A stretch of DNA of 64,000 nt from Cytophagaceae bacterium (GTDB lineage: Bacteria > Bacteroidota > Bacteroidia > Cytophagales > Spirosomataceae), in assembly GCA_027491315.1 (NCBI GenBank), contig JAIXWL010000003.1, forward strand, positions 124,001 to 188,000, in the 5' to 3' direction. The notes beneath the pieces were generated by a model. The model saw only the letters and a list, made by a program, of their open reading frames with translations, was not told the origin of the DNA and searched no databases. Below, one piece after another: positions 1-9,599 of the stretch; the first letter of the stretch is position 1; every line of letters begins with the position of its first letter. A program made the position numbers and the translations under genes.

Positions 1-205
1 TGAAATCGATGGAAAAGCAAGCTTAGCTTTAGCCATTTCAAAAGAACTGGTGGCAGCAAAATCTTTGGATGCAGGTAAAATCATTCGAGAATTAGCCAAG
101 GAAGTACAAGGTGGCGGAGGTGGTCAAGCCTTTTTAGCTACTGCAGGTGGACAAAAACCGGAGGGTATCCCACAGGTAATTCAAGCAGCGCAACAATACA
201 TTTAA
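1..205 (+). CDS. alaS: alanyl-tRNA synthetase, C-terminal fragment (5' truncated by window)
   Basis: Frame ending at TAA 203-205 reads ...GKIIRELAKEVQGGGGGQAFLATAGGQKPEGIPQVIQAAQQYI*, typical AlaRS C-terminal DHHA1 tail. Confidence 0.9.
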   Translation, partial: EIDGKASLALAISKELVAAKSLDAGKIIRELAKEVQGGGGGQAFLATAGGQKPEGIPQVIQAAQQYI

Positions 206-213
206 TAAAGATT

Positions 214-1188
214 ATGAAGGATATTCCTTTTACCTCACTTGATCAAGCTGTCTCGGGCATGGATCAATGGAGCATGGAAGGGCGTCCTTTTGTCTTTATA
301 TGTGATTATAAAGGAGAAAAAGTATGGTGGGGAACTGAAGAAGAAGCTCTTCAATTGGGCATAAGATTGGAAATCAACCAAATCCCCTCAAGTACTTTCA
401 CAGGTGATGTATATTTTGAGAAATTTCCAATCAGTTATAAAGAGTATTTAGCTAAATTTTACCAGGTTCAAGCGGGTTTAAAACGAGGGGATTCATTTTT
501 GGTCAATTTAACTTGTCCTACCCCCATTCAAACCAACCTGAGTTTAAAGGATATTTATTCATACGCACATGCTAAGTATAAATTACTGATCAGGGATCAA
601 TTAGTGGTCTTCTCTCCCGAACCATTTATTCAAATTCATCAGCATAAAATTCAATGTTTCCCCATGAAGGGAACTTTGGCAGTGAATGAAAATAACCAAG
701 CCGAAGACCTGCGGATAGATGCCAAGGAAAAAGCTGAACATGCCACCATTGTGGATTTAATTCGCAATGATATTAGCCGAGTAGCCCACCCAATTCAAGT
801 GGAAAAATTTCAGTACATAGAACAAGTAAAGACACATAGTGAAGATTTATGGCAAATGTCCTCCTTGATTTCTGGTGAATTGATGCCCGCATTTCAGCAT
901 AAAATTGGTAGTATTTTAAAAGCCATGTTACCCGCTGGCTCCATTACAGGCGCTCCCAAAATGGCCACCATGGAAATTATTGAAAAATCTGAAGGATACC
1001 CTCGAGGATTTTATACGGGAATTATGGGGAAATTTGATGGAAGTTCCTTAGATTCAGGAGTTTTAATCAGATTTATTGAACAAATTGATGAGAAGCTAAT
1101 TTTTAAAAGTGGAGGAGGAATTACGATCTTCTCCGACCCTGAAAAGGAATATTTGGAATTAATCCAAAAAGTTTACCTACCCATTTAA
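214..1188 (+). CDS. pabB: aminodeoxychorismate synthase component I / anthranilate synthase component I family
   Basis: Chorismate-binding motifs: FLVNLTCPTP, MKGTLAV, IVDLIRNDISRVA, LPAGSITGAPKMATMEIIEKSEGYPRGFYTG. Confidence 0.9.
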   Translation: MKDIPFTSLDQAVSGMDQWSMEGRPFVFICDYKGEKVWWGTEEEALQLGIRLEINQIPSSTFTGDVYFEKFPISYKEYLAKFYQVQAGLKRGDSFLVNLTCPTPIQTNLSLKDIYSYAHAKYKLLIRDQLVVFSPEPFIQIHQHKIQCFPMKGTLAVNENNQAEDLRIDAKEKAEHATIVDLIRNDISRVAHPIQVEKFQYIEQVKTHSEDLWQMSSLISGELMPAFQHKIGSILKAMLPAGSITGAPKMATMEIIEKSEGYPRGFYTGIMGKFDGSSLDSGVLIRFIEQIDEKLIFKSGGGITIFSDPEKEYLELIQKVYLPI

Positions 1189-1191
1189 ACA

Positions 1192-1791
1192 ATGCCTACA
1201 TTTTTAGAGACCGTTCATGTATTGAACGGAGAAGCCCTACATCTAAATTATCATCAAAAAAGGATCAATGATGTCTTTCAGCATTACTATCCTAACTCAC
1301 CCGTATTAAACATAGCAGAATATTTTACTCATTTAGAAATTCCCCAACTTGGTAGTTATAGAACTAGAATCGTTTATCGAACGGAATGGGAATTTCACGA
1401 ATTCCTAAAATATCAGCCAAAGCATATCAAAAAATTGGCCATCGTGAACACTGGAGATTTCGAATACGATTTTAAATATGCCGATAGATCTCATATTCTA
1501 AAAAAAGTAGCTGAGCATCCTGAAGCTGATGATATCATTTTTTCGAAAAATGGGAAATTGCAAGACAGCAGCATCGCTAATTTAGCTTTTAAACAAGGTG
1601 ATCAATGGTATACCCCGAAGGAACCTTTACATTGGGGAACCACCAGAAGGAGATTGATAGAAGAAAATATTCTAATAGAAAGAGATATTTGGGAAACCGA
1701 TTTAAAGGATTACAGCCTAATATGCCTCATCAATGTTTTTAGGCCTCTTTCAGAAGAACATGCGCTTTTGCTTCCCGATTCAATTGTGTAA
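1192..1791 (+). CDS. pabC: aminotransferase class IV family (4-amino-4-deoxychorismate lyase-like)
   Basis: Immediately follows pabB; KLQDSSIANLAF and TPKEPLHWGTTRRRLIEE match class IV aminotransferase pattern. Confidence 0.75.
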   Translation: MPTFLETVHVLNGEALHLNYHQKRINDVFQHYYPNSPVLNIAEYFTHLEIPQLGSYRTRIVYRTEWEFHEFLKYQPKHIKKLAIVNTGDFEYDFKYADRSHILKKVAEHPEADDIIFSKNGKLQDSSIANLAFKQGDQWYTPKEPLHWGTTRRRLIEENILIERDIWETDLKDYSLICLINVFRPLSEEHALLLPDSIV

Positions 1792-1810
1792 ATTGTGTCT
1801 TCTTTAAGAC

Positions 1811-3244
1811 ATGAATCCTTCCAAAAGTCCTTCTTTTCTCTTACATCAAAAGTTCCCCTTTGAGCCAACGCCCTCACAGACAGCTTTATTTCAGAAATTG
1901 AATGATTTTATAGTTAATAAAGATGAATGGGGAGCGCTTACTTTTATCATCAAAGGTTATGCTGGGACGGGTAAAACCACCGTCATATCGACCTTGATTA
2001 AAATTTTATCCAGCTTCGGATATAAAACTCAATTATTAGCTCCTACGGGCCGCGCAGCCAAGGTTATGGCCAATTATGCCAAGAAAAAAGCCTTTACGAT
2101 CCATAAAAAAATTTACCGGCAAGTCAGCCATCCAAATTCTGGTGCATTGGTATTCCAACGAATGAATAACTACGCTACCAATACCGTATTCATCGTGGAT
2201 GAAGCTTCCATGATTACGGATGAATCAGATTTTGGTACAAATAGTTTATTGACAGATTTAATTGAATACGTTTTTACGAATCCAGAAAATGGCCATACAG
2301 GGAATAAATTAATATTTGTAGGAGATACAGCCCAATTACCTCCCGTGGGAAAAAGTCTGTCACCTGCCCTATCGAAAGAATACATCAGCAGTGAATTTCA
2401 CATGGAGGTCTTGGACCATGAGTTGACTGATGTCATGCGACAAGACATACATTCAGGAATATTATATAATGCCACCAACCTGAGAGAACTACTAAATCAG
2501 TCTTCCCCAAAAATTCAATTTAATACCAAATCATTTAAAGACTTTTTCAAGATGTCGGGTGAAAAGGTGGAAGATGGAATGCAATATGCCTATCGGAAGT
2601 TTGGAAAAGAAGAAACCATTCTCCTCACCAGATCCAATAAAAGTGCTGTCCAATTCAATGAATTCGTTCGGAGAACTATACTTTATCAAGAAGATGAAAT
2701 CAGTAGTGGTGATTTATTAATGATTGTTCGAAATAATTACCATTGGTTAGATGAAGATTCGCCAGCAGGATTTTTGGCCAATGGAGATTTCGTGGAAGTT
2801 ATGAAAATTAAAAGGCAAGAAGATATGCATGGTTTTCGATTTCTCCAGGTTAGCCTTCGTTTGTGTGACTATGAGGATCACCCGGAAGTTGAAGCTAAAA
2901 TCTTATTAGATACCCTTCACTCGGCTGAATCAGCCTTGGGAAAAGAGGCCAACAAAAAACTCTATGATTCTGTATGTGAAGATTATGCTCATATCACAAA
3001 GAAAAAGGAAAGAATGGAGGCCATTCGCAAAGACCCTTTTTTAAATGCCTTACAAGTGAAGTTTGCTTATGCATTAACTTGCCATAAATCTCAAGGTGGA
3101 CAATGGAAGGCCGTATTTGTGGATCAGGGATACTTGAAAGAAGAACAAATAGACGCAGAATACATTCGCTGGCTATACACGGCTATTACTAGAGCCACCC
3201 ACGAATTATTTTTAGTTAATTTTCACGATCGCTTCTTTCCATAA
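1811..3244 (+). CDS. RecD-like ATP-dependent DNA helicase (AAA_30 + UvrD_C_2)
   Basis: Walker A GYAGTGKTTV, Walker B VFIVDEASM, VGDTAQLPPV, C-terminal ALTCHKSQGGQW...LYTAITRATHELFLVN. Confidence 0.92.
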   Translation: MNPSKSPSFLLHQKFPFEPTPSQTALFQKLNDFIVNKDEWGALTFIIKGYAGTGKTTVISTLIKILSSFGYKTQLLAPTGRAAKVMANYAKKKAFTIHKKIYRQVSHPNSGALVFQRMNNYATNTVFIVDEASMITDESDFGTNSLLTDLIEYVFTNPENGHTGNKLIFVGDTAQLPPVGKSLSPALSKEYISSEFHMEVLDHELTDVMRQDIHSGILYNATNLRELLNQSSPKIQFNTKSFKDFFKMSGEKVEDGMQYAYRKFGKEETILLTRSNKSAVQFNEFVRRTILYQEDEISSGDLLMIVRNNYHWLDEDSPAGFLANGDFVEVMKIKRQEDMHGFRFLQVSLRLCDYEDHPEVEAKILLDTLHSAESALGKEANKKLYDSVCEDYAHITKKKERMEAIRKDPFLNALQVKFAYALTCHKSQGGQWKAVFVDQGYLKEEQIDAEYIRWLYTAITRATHELFLVNFHDRFFP

Positions 3245-3245
3245 A

Positions 3246-3728
3246 TTAGATTTTAGTGCCGGCTATTTTATCATTGATAGTATCCGTATTTTCCAATTCA
3301 TCATAATGAGCCACAATCTCTGATAAGGCCAAATTTAATTGCTTCAAACGCTCTTCTCCTATAATAACAGCAAACTTTTGCTCAATATGAGCCCTAGATT
3401 TCATTAAATCTTCTAAAAAATGATTACCTTTCTCTGTACAAAATAAAAGAGTAGAACGTAAGTCTTGATGATTAGTTTTTGAAATGAGGTAACCTTCTTG
3501 AATCAATTCATTCACTAATTTACTCATAGCTTGCTTACTTACTTTCGCTTTTTTGGCCAAATCAGTAGTAGTAACTCCCTGTTCAGAAAGATTCATTAAT
3601 ACGATAATGTGCCCTATTTTGAAGTTTTCATAACCTAAACTTCGTAAGAAAGTGCCATTCATAGACTGAACTATACGGTAAGACTTAACCAAAAGTCTCG
3701 ATAAAAACATGTGATTTGAATTTTCCAT
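3246..3728 (-). CDS. MarR family transcriptional regulator
   Basis: wHTH segment GVTTTDLAKKAKVSKQAMSKLVNELIQEGYLISKTNHQDLRSTLLFCTEKG; start placed at internal Met (MENSNHMFLS); ORF track extends to 3797. Confidence 0.88.
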   Translation of the reverse strand: MENSNHMFLSRLLVKSYRIVQSMNGTFLRSLGYENFKIGHIIVLMNLSEQGVTTTDLAKKAKVSKQAMSKLVNELIQEGYLISKTNHQDLRSTLLFCTEKGNHFLEDLMKSRAHIEQKFAVIIGEERLKQLNLALSEIVAHYDELENTDTINDKIAGTKI

Positions 3729-3852
3729 TGGTGTAAAATGATCTATACAGGATTTTATCTTTCGTGCAAAAATATACAAAATCAAGTATTTAGTCAACTA
3801 ACTTGACTTTATTGCCAATACTACCTTTCTTTGCAACACTAATCAATGTACC

Positions 3853-4890
3853 ATGTCTACTCAACAAAAACCTAAATCTCATCTCCCCAAAATCATATTA
3901 GCACTTGTTTTACTCATTGGGGGATTTTTTGGCTTCAAAAAATACCGCTATGCGACTACCCATGAAGATACCGACAATGCGCAGATTGAGGCATATTTTA
4001 TTCCGGTATTACCTAGAATGGCGGGCTTTGTAAAAAAGGTTTATGTAAATGATTACGATCAGGTAAAAAAGGGGCAAATCATTTTGGAAATTGATTCAGA
4101 TGAAGCCGCATTAGCCCTAGAAGAGATGAAAGTGGAAGTTGAGCAAGCCACATCCGACATTGAAAGTGCAAAAGCAAATTTAACTAATCTAAAGAAAAGT
4201 ATTGAAGCTCAACAAAGTGTGGTCAAATCCGCTGAGTTGGCCTATAATAAATATAACCGAGATGTTGCTAGAAATACTTCACTTGAATCAGCAAAAGCTA
4301 TAACGCGTCAGCAATTAATTGATAGTCAAGATTTAGCAGAACAAGCTGGCGTTAAATTCCAAGGTGCGAAAGCAGAGTTAGTAAGTACACAATCTAGAAT
4401 AGGGATTTTGCAAGCTACCTTGCACAAGGCTGAAATAGCCTTAAAACTGAAGAAAGTAAAGGTAGAACAACAGAAATTAAAGTTAAGTTATAATAAAGTC
4501 TATGCTCCAGCTGATGGAAAAATTGGAAAGAAATCCGTAGAGCCAGGTCAATTCATTCAAGTTTCACAACCTTTAATGACCATCATGGATGATAGCAGGT
4601 ATTGGGTAGTTGCCAATTACAAAGAAACTCAAGTGGAGCATTTACGTGTAGGTATGGAATCGGAAATAAAAATCGATGCATATCCCAATATTAAGTTAAC
4701 GGGTAGAATTTTATCGATTTCAGAATCCACAGGAGCTAAAACAACTTTATTACCTCCCGATAATGCCTCTGGTAACTTTGTGAAGGTAACTCAACGAATT
4801 CCTGTTAAGATTGAGATACTAAATGCCGATAAATACAAAGATATATTACGTGCTGGACTATCTCTTGATGTATCAGTTCCCATAAACTAA
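3853..4890 (+). CDS. emrA: HlyD/EmrA family membrane fusion protein
   Basis: N-terminal TM, DTDNAQIEAYFIPVLPRMAGFVKKVYVNDYDQVKKGQ lipoyl-like domain, coiled coil, VYAPADGKIGKKSVEPGQFIQ. Confidence 0.9.
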   Translation: MSTQQKPKSHLPKIILALVLLIGGFFGFKKYRYATTHEDTDNAQIEAYFIPVLPRMAGFVKKVYVNDYDQVKKGQIILEIDSDEAALALEEMKVEVEQATSDIESAKANLTNLKKSIEAQQSVVKSAELAYNKYNRDVARNTSLESAKAITRQQLIDSQDLAEQAGVKFQGAKAELVSTQSRIGILQATLHKAEIALKLKKVKVEQQKLKLSYNKVYAPADGKIGKKSVEPGQFIQVSQPLMTIMDDSRYWVVANYKETQVEHLRVGMESEIKIDAYPNIKLTGRILSISESTGAKTTLLPPDNASGNFVKVTQRIPVKIEILNADKYKDILRAGLSLDVSVPIN

Positions 4891-4894
4891 TACC

Positions 4895-6478
4895 ATGCAA
4901 AGGCCCCAGGGATTCGCTAAAATAATCATTGTACTAACAACGATCACCGCAGCTGTGATGGAGTTGTTGGATACTACGATTGTGAACGTGGCTCTCAACC
5001 AAATTGCTGGAAACCTTGGAGCTACCATTGAAGATATTGCTTGGGTAATCACCAGTTATGCGATTGCCAATGTAATCATTATCCCAATGACAGGTTTTTT
5101 GGGAGAATACTTTGGTAGAAAAAATTACTACCTAGGCTCGATGATTCTCTTTGGGATAGCCTCATATTTCTGTGGAATGAGTGATAGCCTTTGGGAATTA
5201 GTCTTTTGGCGATTTTTACAAGGCATTGGTGGAGGAGCATTACTTTCTACTTCTCAAGCCATCTTATTTGATGCTTTTGAAGTAAAAGACCGACCAATTG
5301 CCTCTGGATTTTTTGGAATGGGTATCATCTTAGGTCCTTCCTTAGGACCCGTTTTAGGAGGATATTTGGTGGATAATTACGAGTGGAATGATATTTTTTA
5401 TGTCAACATCCCTGTTTGTATTTTGGCTACCATTTTAACCATTCTTTTCATTGATAGAAAAGAGGGTGAAGGCCAACATCGAAAAACGATGGAAATTGAT
5501 TACATCGGCATTTCTTTATTAACCCTGGGTATAGGGAACCTGCAATATATTTTAGAAAAAGGCGAATCGGAAAATTGGTTTGAATCCAGAACCATCAATA
5601 CCATGGCTGGATTATCGGCCATAGGACTGATTGGATTTATTTGGCGAGAGTTAACGACAGAACATCCTGTAATTAATTTAAAAATCTTCAAAAACAAGGT
5701 CTTTGCCATGAGCACGGTATTTAACCTAGTTAGCGGATTTGGTTTATTTACATCTGTTTTCATTTATCCCATCATGGTGCAACGCATCAATGGCCTAAGT
5801 TCAACGGAAACTGGACTTTCCTTGATGTACCCAACTTTACTCGGTGTCATATTATTCCCCATGATAGCCAAATACCTGTCCTTGGGAGGAAAACCCATTC
5901 CAGTCATGGGGCTTGGAATTTGTATTTTTATCATTTTCGGATTTATTGGTGGATCGGCTACTCCTGAAATGGGTCGCTGGGATTTCTTTCCGATGCACCT
6001 ATTACGTATGATGGGGGTGGCCATGTTACAAATGCCCTTAATTAATCAAGCTGTGGCGGGTTTACAACCATCTGAATATCCCGCAGGAATTGCCTTGAGC
6101 AACATGATTCGACAGTTAGGTGGAGCCTTTGGTATTGCCGTTGCGAACAATTATGCAACACATCGCGCTGCCCAACATAGGACAGATTTACTAGCTAATA
6201 TTCAAGTAGAAAATCCTTTATTTCAACAAAGAATTCAAGGATTGACACAAAATATGATGCAAAAAACGGGGGATTTAGTTCGGAGTGGAGAAGCTGCCTA
6301 TCGCCAATTAGATGCCATGGTCAATAAGCAAGCTTACTATTTGGCTTACTTAGACACTTTCCGTTTAGTTTCCATTTTATTTATGTGTATACTACCCTTC
6401 TTATGGTTATTGCGGACACCTAAGAAAACCAAAGCAGAAATAGAAAAAATCATGAAAGCCAGTGAAGAGGCTCATTAA
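4895..6478 (+). CDS. emrB: DHA2 family MFS multidrug efflux permease (EmrB/QacA type)
   Basis: MELLDTTIVNVALNQIAGNLGA, WVITSYAIANVIIIPMTGFLGEYFGRK, many TM segments, follows emrA. Confidence 0.92.
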   Translation: MQRPQGFAKIIIVLTTITAAVMELLDTTIVNVALNQIAGNLGATIEDIAWVITSYAIANVIIIPMTGFLGEYFGRKNYYLGSMILFGIASYFCGMSDSLWELVFWRFLQGIGGGALLSTSQAILFDAFEVKDRPIASGFFGMGIILGPSLGPVLGGYLVDNYEWNDIFYVNIPVCILATILTILFIDRKEGEGQHRKTMEIDYIGISLLTLGIGNLQYILEKGESENWFESRTINTMAGLSAIGLIGFIWRELTTEHPVINLKIFKNKVFAMSTVFNLVSGFGLFTSVFIYPIMVQRINGLSSTETGLSLMYPTLLGVILFPMIAKYLSLGGKPIPVMGLGICIFIIFGFIGGSATPEMGRWDFFPMHLLRMMGVAMLQMPLINQAVAGLQPSEYPAGIALSNMIRQLGGAFGIAVANNYATHRAAQHRTDLLANIQVENPLFQQRIQGLTQNMMQKTGDLVRSGEAAYRQLDAMVNKQAYYLAYLDTFRLVSILFMCILPFLWLLRTPKKTKAEIEKIMKASEEAH

Positions 6479-6482
6479 ACAT

Positions 6483-7784
6483 ATGAAAAAATACATCTTA
6501 CTCTTATCCATTAGTTTTTTGAGCAATGTTATTTTTGCTCAAACCAAGGGCCTTCCTGAATTAATTCAAGGTATTTTACAACATTCACCTGCCTTGAAAG
6601 GACAAAGAAACCTGATAAAAATGGGGCAAATAAAAACCCAAATTCAGGAGTCGTATGCTAAACCGGTGATTGGTGCTGAAATTGGACTTACGAGAATCGA
6701 CCCAGTTGCCCAGGCTAGTTTTAACTTCGGGGGAGCGAATTCAACTTTACAATTTCAACCTAACATGAATTATAATTCGCAATTTGTGGCCAACCATGTA
6801 TTATATGATTGGGGAAGGAATGCGATGGCCATTGAGAAAACAAGATTAGAAACTCAATTAAGCCAAGCACAGATAGAGCAACAAGAATTCCAAATGGGCT
6901 TTCAAATCGCTAATTTATATCAACAAATTATCTTCAATAAGAAAGCCATACAAGTGCAAAAGTCACAATTGAAGCGATTAGAAAATAATTTACAGGTTAT
7001 TCAAAAGCAACTAGCCCTAGGAGAAGCCATTGAATATGATAAAATCAGCCAACAGGTAAAAATAGCAAACCAAGAGAGTAAAATCCTTGAATCTGAGAAT
7101 CAAGTAGCACGCATGTTGGATTATTTAAGTACTCTATTAGGAGCTAATGCAGAGGCCTTTTTGGTTGAAAATCCTCAAAATTGGCAAGCCCAAACAGCCA
7201 AACCCATTGAGTCATTTTCCAATCCAGAGATTAATCAAATCAAAGCCCAAGAAGAAATTGTTAACAAAAGTATTGAGTTAGCTAAATCGGAAAATACCCC
7301 TACCTTAGCAGGATTAGCCACACTAGGACTAAAAAATGGTTATGTTCCTAGAATCAATGGCGAAACACCTGCCTTTGCAGATGATTTTAAAGTAAATAGT
7401 GTTTTGGGTATTAAATTAAGTATTCCTATTTATTCTGGAAAAAGAGGGGCTTATCAAACAGAATTAGCCACCATTCAAAAGGAACGTGTTGCATTTCAAT
7501 TGGAGGATGCACAAGAAAAGTTAGGTACCGAATGGAGGCAAGCTCAATTGAATCATCAAAATTACCTGAAAAAATCAGCGACACAGAAAGAGGTTGTGGC
7601 TCAAGCGCAATATGCCTTAGATTTAGCCAATACCCGCTTCAAACAAGGATTAATTCGTAGAATTGAATTAGATCAAGTAGAATCCATGTTGGAAGAATCC
7701 CAATTGATGCAAGCTCAATTTGATTATCAAGTGAACTTACAACAATTGGAATTATATAGAATACAAGGAATAAAAATCTGGTAA
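6483..7784 (+). CDS. TolC family outer membrane efflux protein
   Basis: Signal peptide MKKYILLLSISFLSNVIFAQ; TolC-type repeats; third gene of the efflux set; start trimmed from ORF-track 6462. Confidence 0.88.
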   Translation: MKKYILLLSISFLSNVIFAQTKGLPELIQGILQHSPALKGQRNLIKMGQIKTQIQESYAKPVIGAEIGLTRIDPVAQASFNFGGANSTLQFQPNMNYNSQFVANHVLYDWGRNAMAIEKTRLETQLSQAQIEQQEFQMGFQIANLYQQIIFNKKAIQVQKSQLKRLENNLQVIQKQLALGEAIEYDKISQQVKIANQESKILESENQVARMLDYLSTLLGANAEAFLVENPQNWQAQTAKPIESFSNPEINQIKAQEEIVNKSIELAKSENTPTLAGLATLGLKNGYVPRINGETPAFADDFKVNSVLGIKLSIPIYSGKRGAYQTELATIQKERVAFQLEDAQEKLGTEWRQAQLNHQNYLKKSATQKEVVAQAQYALDLANTRFKQGLIRRIELDQVESMLEESQLMQAQFDYQVNLQQLELYRIQGIKIW

Positions 7785-8870
7785 TTATAAATCAAATAAA
7801 ATAGCTAAGCCCGGGTTTTGTAATTTACCCTCGAAAATCGTCAGTCCATTAGCTAAGGCTTGGTTATTTGTACAGGCTAAATTCCAACCTTCTTTGGCCA
7901 ATTGCTGGACATAAGGAAGTGTTGCTTGGGTCAAAGCCAATGTAGAGGTTTGTGGAACTGCCCCTGGCATATTTGCCACACAATAATGAAGTATCCCATC
8001 AATTTCATAAACCGGATTTTCGTGGGTGGTAGGTCGACAAGTTTCGATACAACCACCTTGATCGACAGCCACATCGACTAGAACCGTTCCGGGACTCATT
8101 CGCTTTAAATCTTCCTTCTTTATGAGATGAGGAGCTTTGGCGCCGTGTAATAGCACCGCTCCAACGATCAAATCAACTTGAGCTAAGCTCTCTTGAATAG
8201 CTAATGAAGTAGAAAACTGGGTGGACACATTGGCAGGCAAAATATCTTCCAAATATCGCAACCTACCTAGATTGGTATCCATGATGGTAACATTAGCGCC
8301 CAAACCTGCCGCCATTTTGGCCGCCTGGGTTCCTACAACTCCACCCCCTAAAATGAGCACATTTGCAGGTTTTACTCCTGGAACCCCACCTAACATTTTA
8401 CCTTTTCCACCTTGAGCTTTACCTAAAAAATAGGCCCCCACTTGAATAGCCATTCGACCAGCAACTTCAGACATCGGGGTTAATAAAGGTAAACTGCGAT
8501 CAGGTAATTCTACCGTTTCGTACGCTATACAAATAGCCTTACTAGCTATCATTGCTTGGGTCAACTCTTTAGACGCTGCAAAATGAAAATAAGTAAAGAG
8601 TATTTGACCCGCTTGAATCAAGGGATATTCTTGAGCCAAGGGTTCTTTCACCTTGACAATCATTTGAGAAATTTCATAAACCGACTTCGCATCAGGAAGT
8701 ATTTTAGCTCCTGTTTGCATGTACAATTCATCTGAAAAACCAGAACCTAAACCGGCCTGAGTTTGTACATAAACTTGGTGACCTTGAGACACCAACGATT
8801 GAACCCCAGCAGGCGTTAAGCCTACTCTAAATTCTTGATTTTTAATTTCCTTAGGGACGCCAATGATCAT
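7785..8870 (-). CDS. ald: alanine dehydrogenase
   Basis: MIIGVPKEIKNQEFRVGLTPAGVQSLVSQGH..., VLILGGGVVGTQAAKMAAGLGANVTIMD; start at MIIGVPKE (ORF track extends to 8957). Confidence 0.95.
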   Translation of the reverse strand: MIIGVPKEIKNQEFRVGLTPAGVQSLVSQGHQVYVQTQAGLGSGFSDELYMQTGAKILPDAKSVYEISQMIVKVKEPLAQEYPLIQAGQILFTYFHFAASKELTQAMIASKAICIAYETVELPDRSLPLLTPMSEVAGRMAIQVGAYFLGKAQGGKGKMLGGVPGVKPANVLILGGGVVGTQAAKMAAGLGANVTIMDTNLGRLRYLEDILPANVSTQFSTSLAIQESLAQVDLIVGAVLLHGAKAPHLIKKEDLKRMSPGTVLVDVAVDQGGCIETCRPTTHENPVYEIDGILHYCVANMPGAVPQTSTLALTQATLPYVQQLAKEGWNLACTNNQALANGLTIFEGKLQNPGLAILFDL

Positions 8871-8892
8871 GATAATAGATTTTAGCTTGTTT

Positions 8893-8931
8893 GAAAAAAA
8901 GAACGGCCAACGAAAAATTTCGCTGGCCGTT
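8893..8931 (-). terminator. terminator-like hairpin (possible attenuator) in the ald leader
   Basis: Inverted repeat AACGGCCA-a-CGAAA / TTTCG-c-TGGCCGTT (8902-8931); on the minus strand followed by C-TTTTTTT (8894-8901), lying 5' of the ald ATG at 8870. Confidence 0.6.
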
Positions 8932-8992
8932 ACCTTTGATGAAGTATAATACTCCACAAATATAAAAAAGACAAAAATTATTTAGGCATATC

Positions 8993-9006
8993 CCTTATAA
9001 ATAAGG
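8993..9006. promoter_or_regulatory. palindrome CCTTATaaATAAGG in the divergent ald/lrp intergenic region
   Basis: Perfect 6-bp arms with 2-nt centre; possible Lrp-family operator (inference). Confidence 0.35.
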
Positions 9007-9051
9007 AAATATTACTGCAAAATTAGATTGAAAAGGAAATAATTCTATATA

Positions 9052-9066
9052 TTAACATTCTGTTAA
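9052..9066. promoter_or_regulatory. palindrome TTAACAttcTGTTAA directly upstream of the Lrp-family gene
   Basis: Perfect 6-bp arms with 3-nt centre, 19 bp before the ATG at 9085; candidate autoregulatory site. Confidence 0.35.
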
Positions 9067-9084
9067 CAAAAATCCGAAAAAATT

Positions 9085-9558
9085 ATGGCTTCCAAACTCA
9101 ACTTAGATGCGCTAGATTTAAAGATTTTGAAAATCATTCAAGGCAAAGGGCAAAAAAAACTCAAAGATGTAGCCGCCCAAGTCAATTTATCCCTCTCTCC
9201 TACGCATGATCGAATTCGGAAACTGGAGAAAGATGGATATATCATGTCCTACGTAGGATTACTTAACCGTAAAATGTTGGATTTAGGTTTATTGGTGCAC
9301 TGCCAAGTTACGCTAGAAAAGCAAAACCGTAAAAATTTCAAAGAGTTTGAACAAGCAGTTCAAGCTTTTCCTGAGGTTTTATCATGCCATTTAGTTTCAG
9401 GGAACTTTGATTATTATTTGATGGTTGTTAGCTCGGATGTAGAAAGTTATAACCGTTTTTACCAAGAGAAATTGGCTGTACTCCCCACAGTAGCCCATAT
9501 CAATAGTTTATTTGTGATGGATGAAATTAAACAAAGTACAGAATTACCAATTCCTTGA
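9085..9558 (+). CDS. Lrp/AsnC family transcriptional regulator
   Basis: LDALDLKILKIIQGKGQKKLKDVAAQVNLSLSPTHDRIRKLEKDGYI HTH plus AsnC ligand-binding region; divergent from ald. Confidence 0.93.
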   Translation: MASKLNLDALDLKILKIIQGKGQKKLKDVAAQVNLSLSPTHDRIRKLEKDGYIMSYVGLLNRKMLDLGLLVHCQVTLEKQNRKNFKEFEQAVQAFPEVLSCHLVSGNFDYYLMVVSSDVESYNRFYQEKLAVLPTVAHINSLFVMDEIKQSTELPIP

Positions 9559-9599
9559 CAAAGGCCTATTTAATGTTGTACCTTTGCATCTCAAATAAT

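Noticed and set aside
1811-3244. RecD-like helicase as part of a defence system
   Set aside because: Sits tightly behind pabB/pabC with no nuclease or defence partner; likely a general housekeeping helicase of this phylum
5500-6024. Two ORFs antisense to emrB
   Set aside because: Shadow ORFs of a membrane protein gene without independent support
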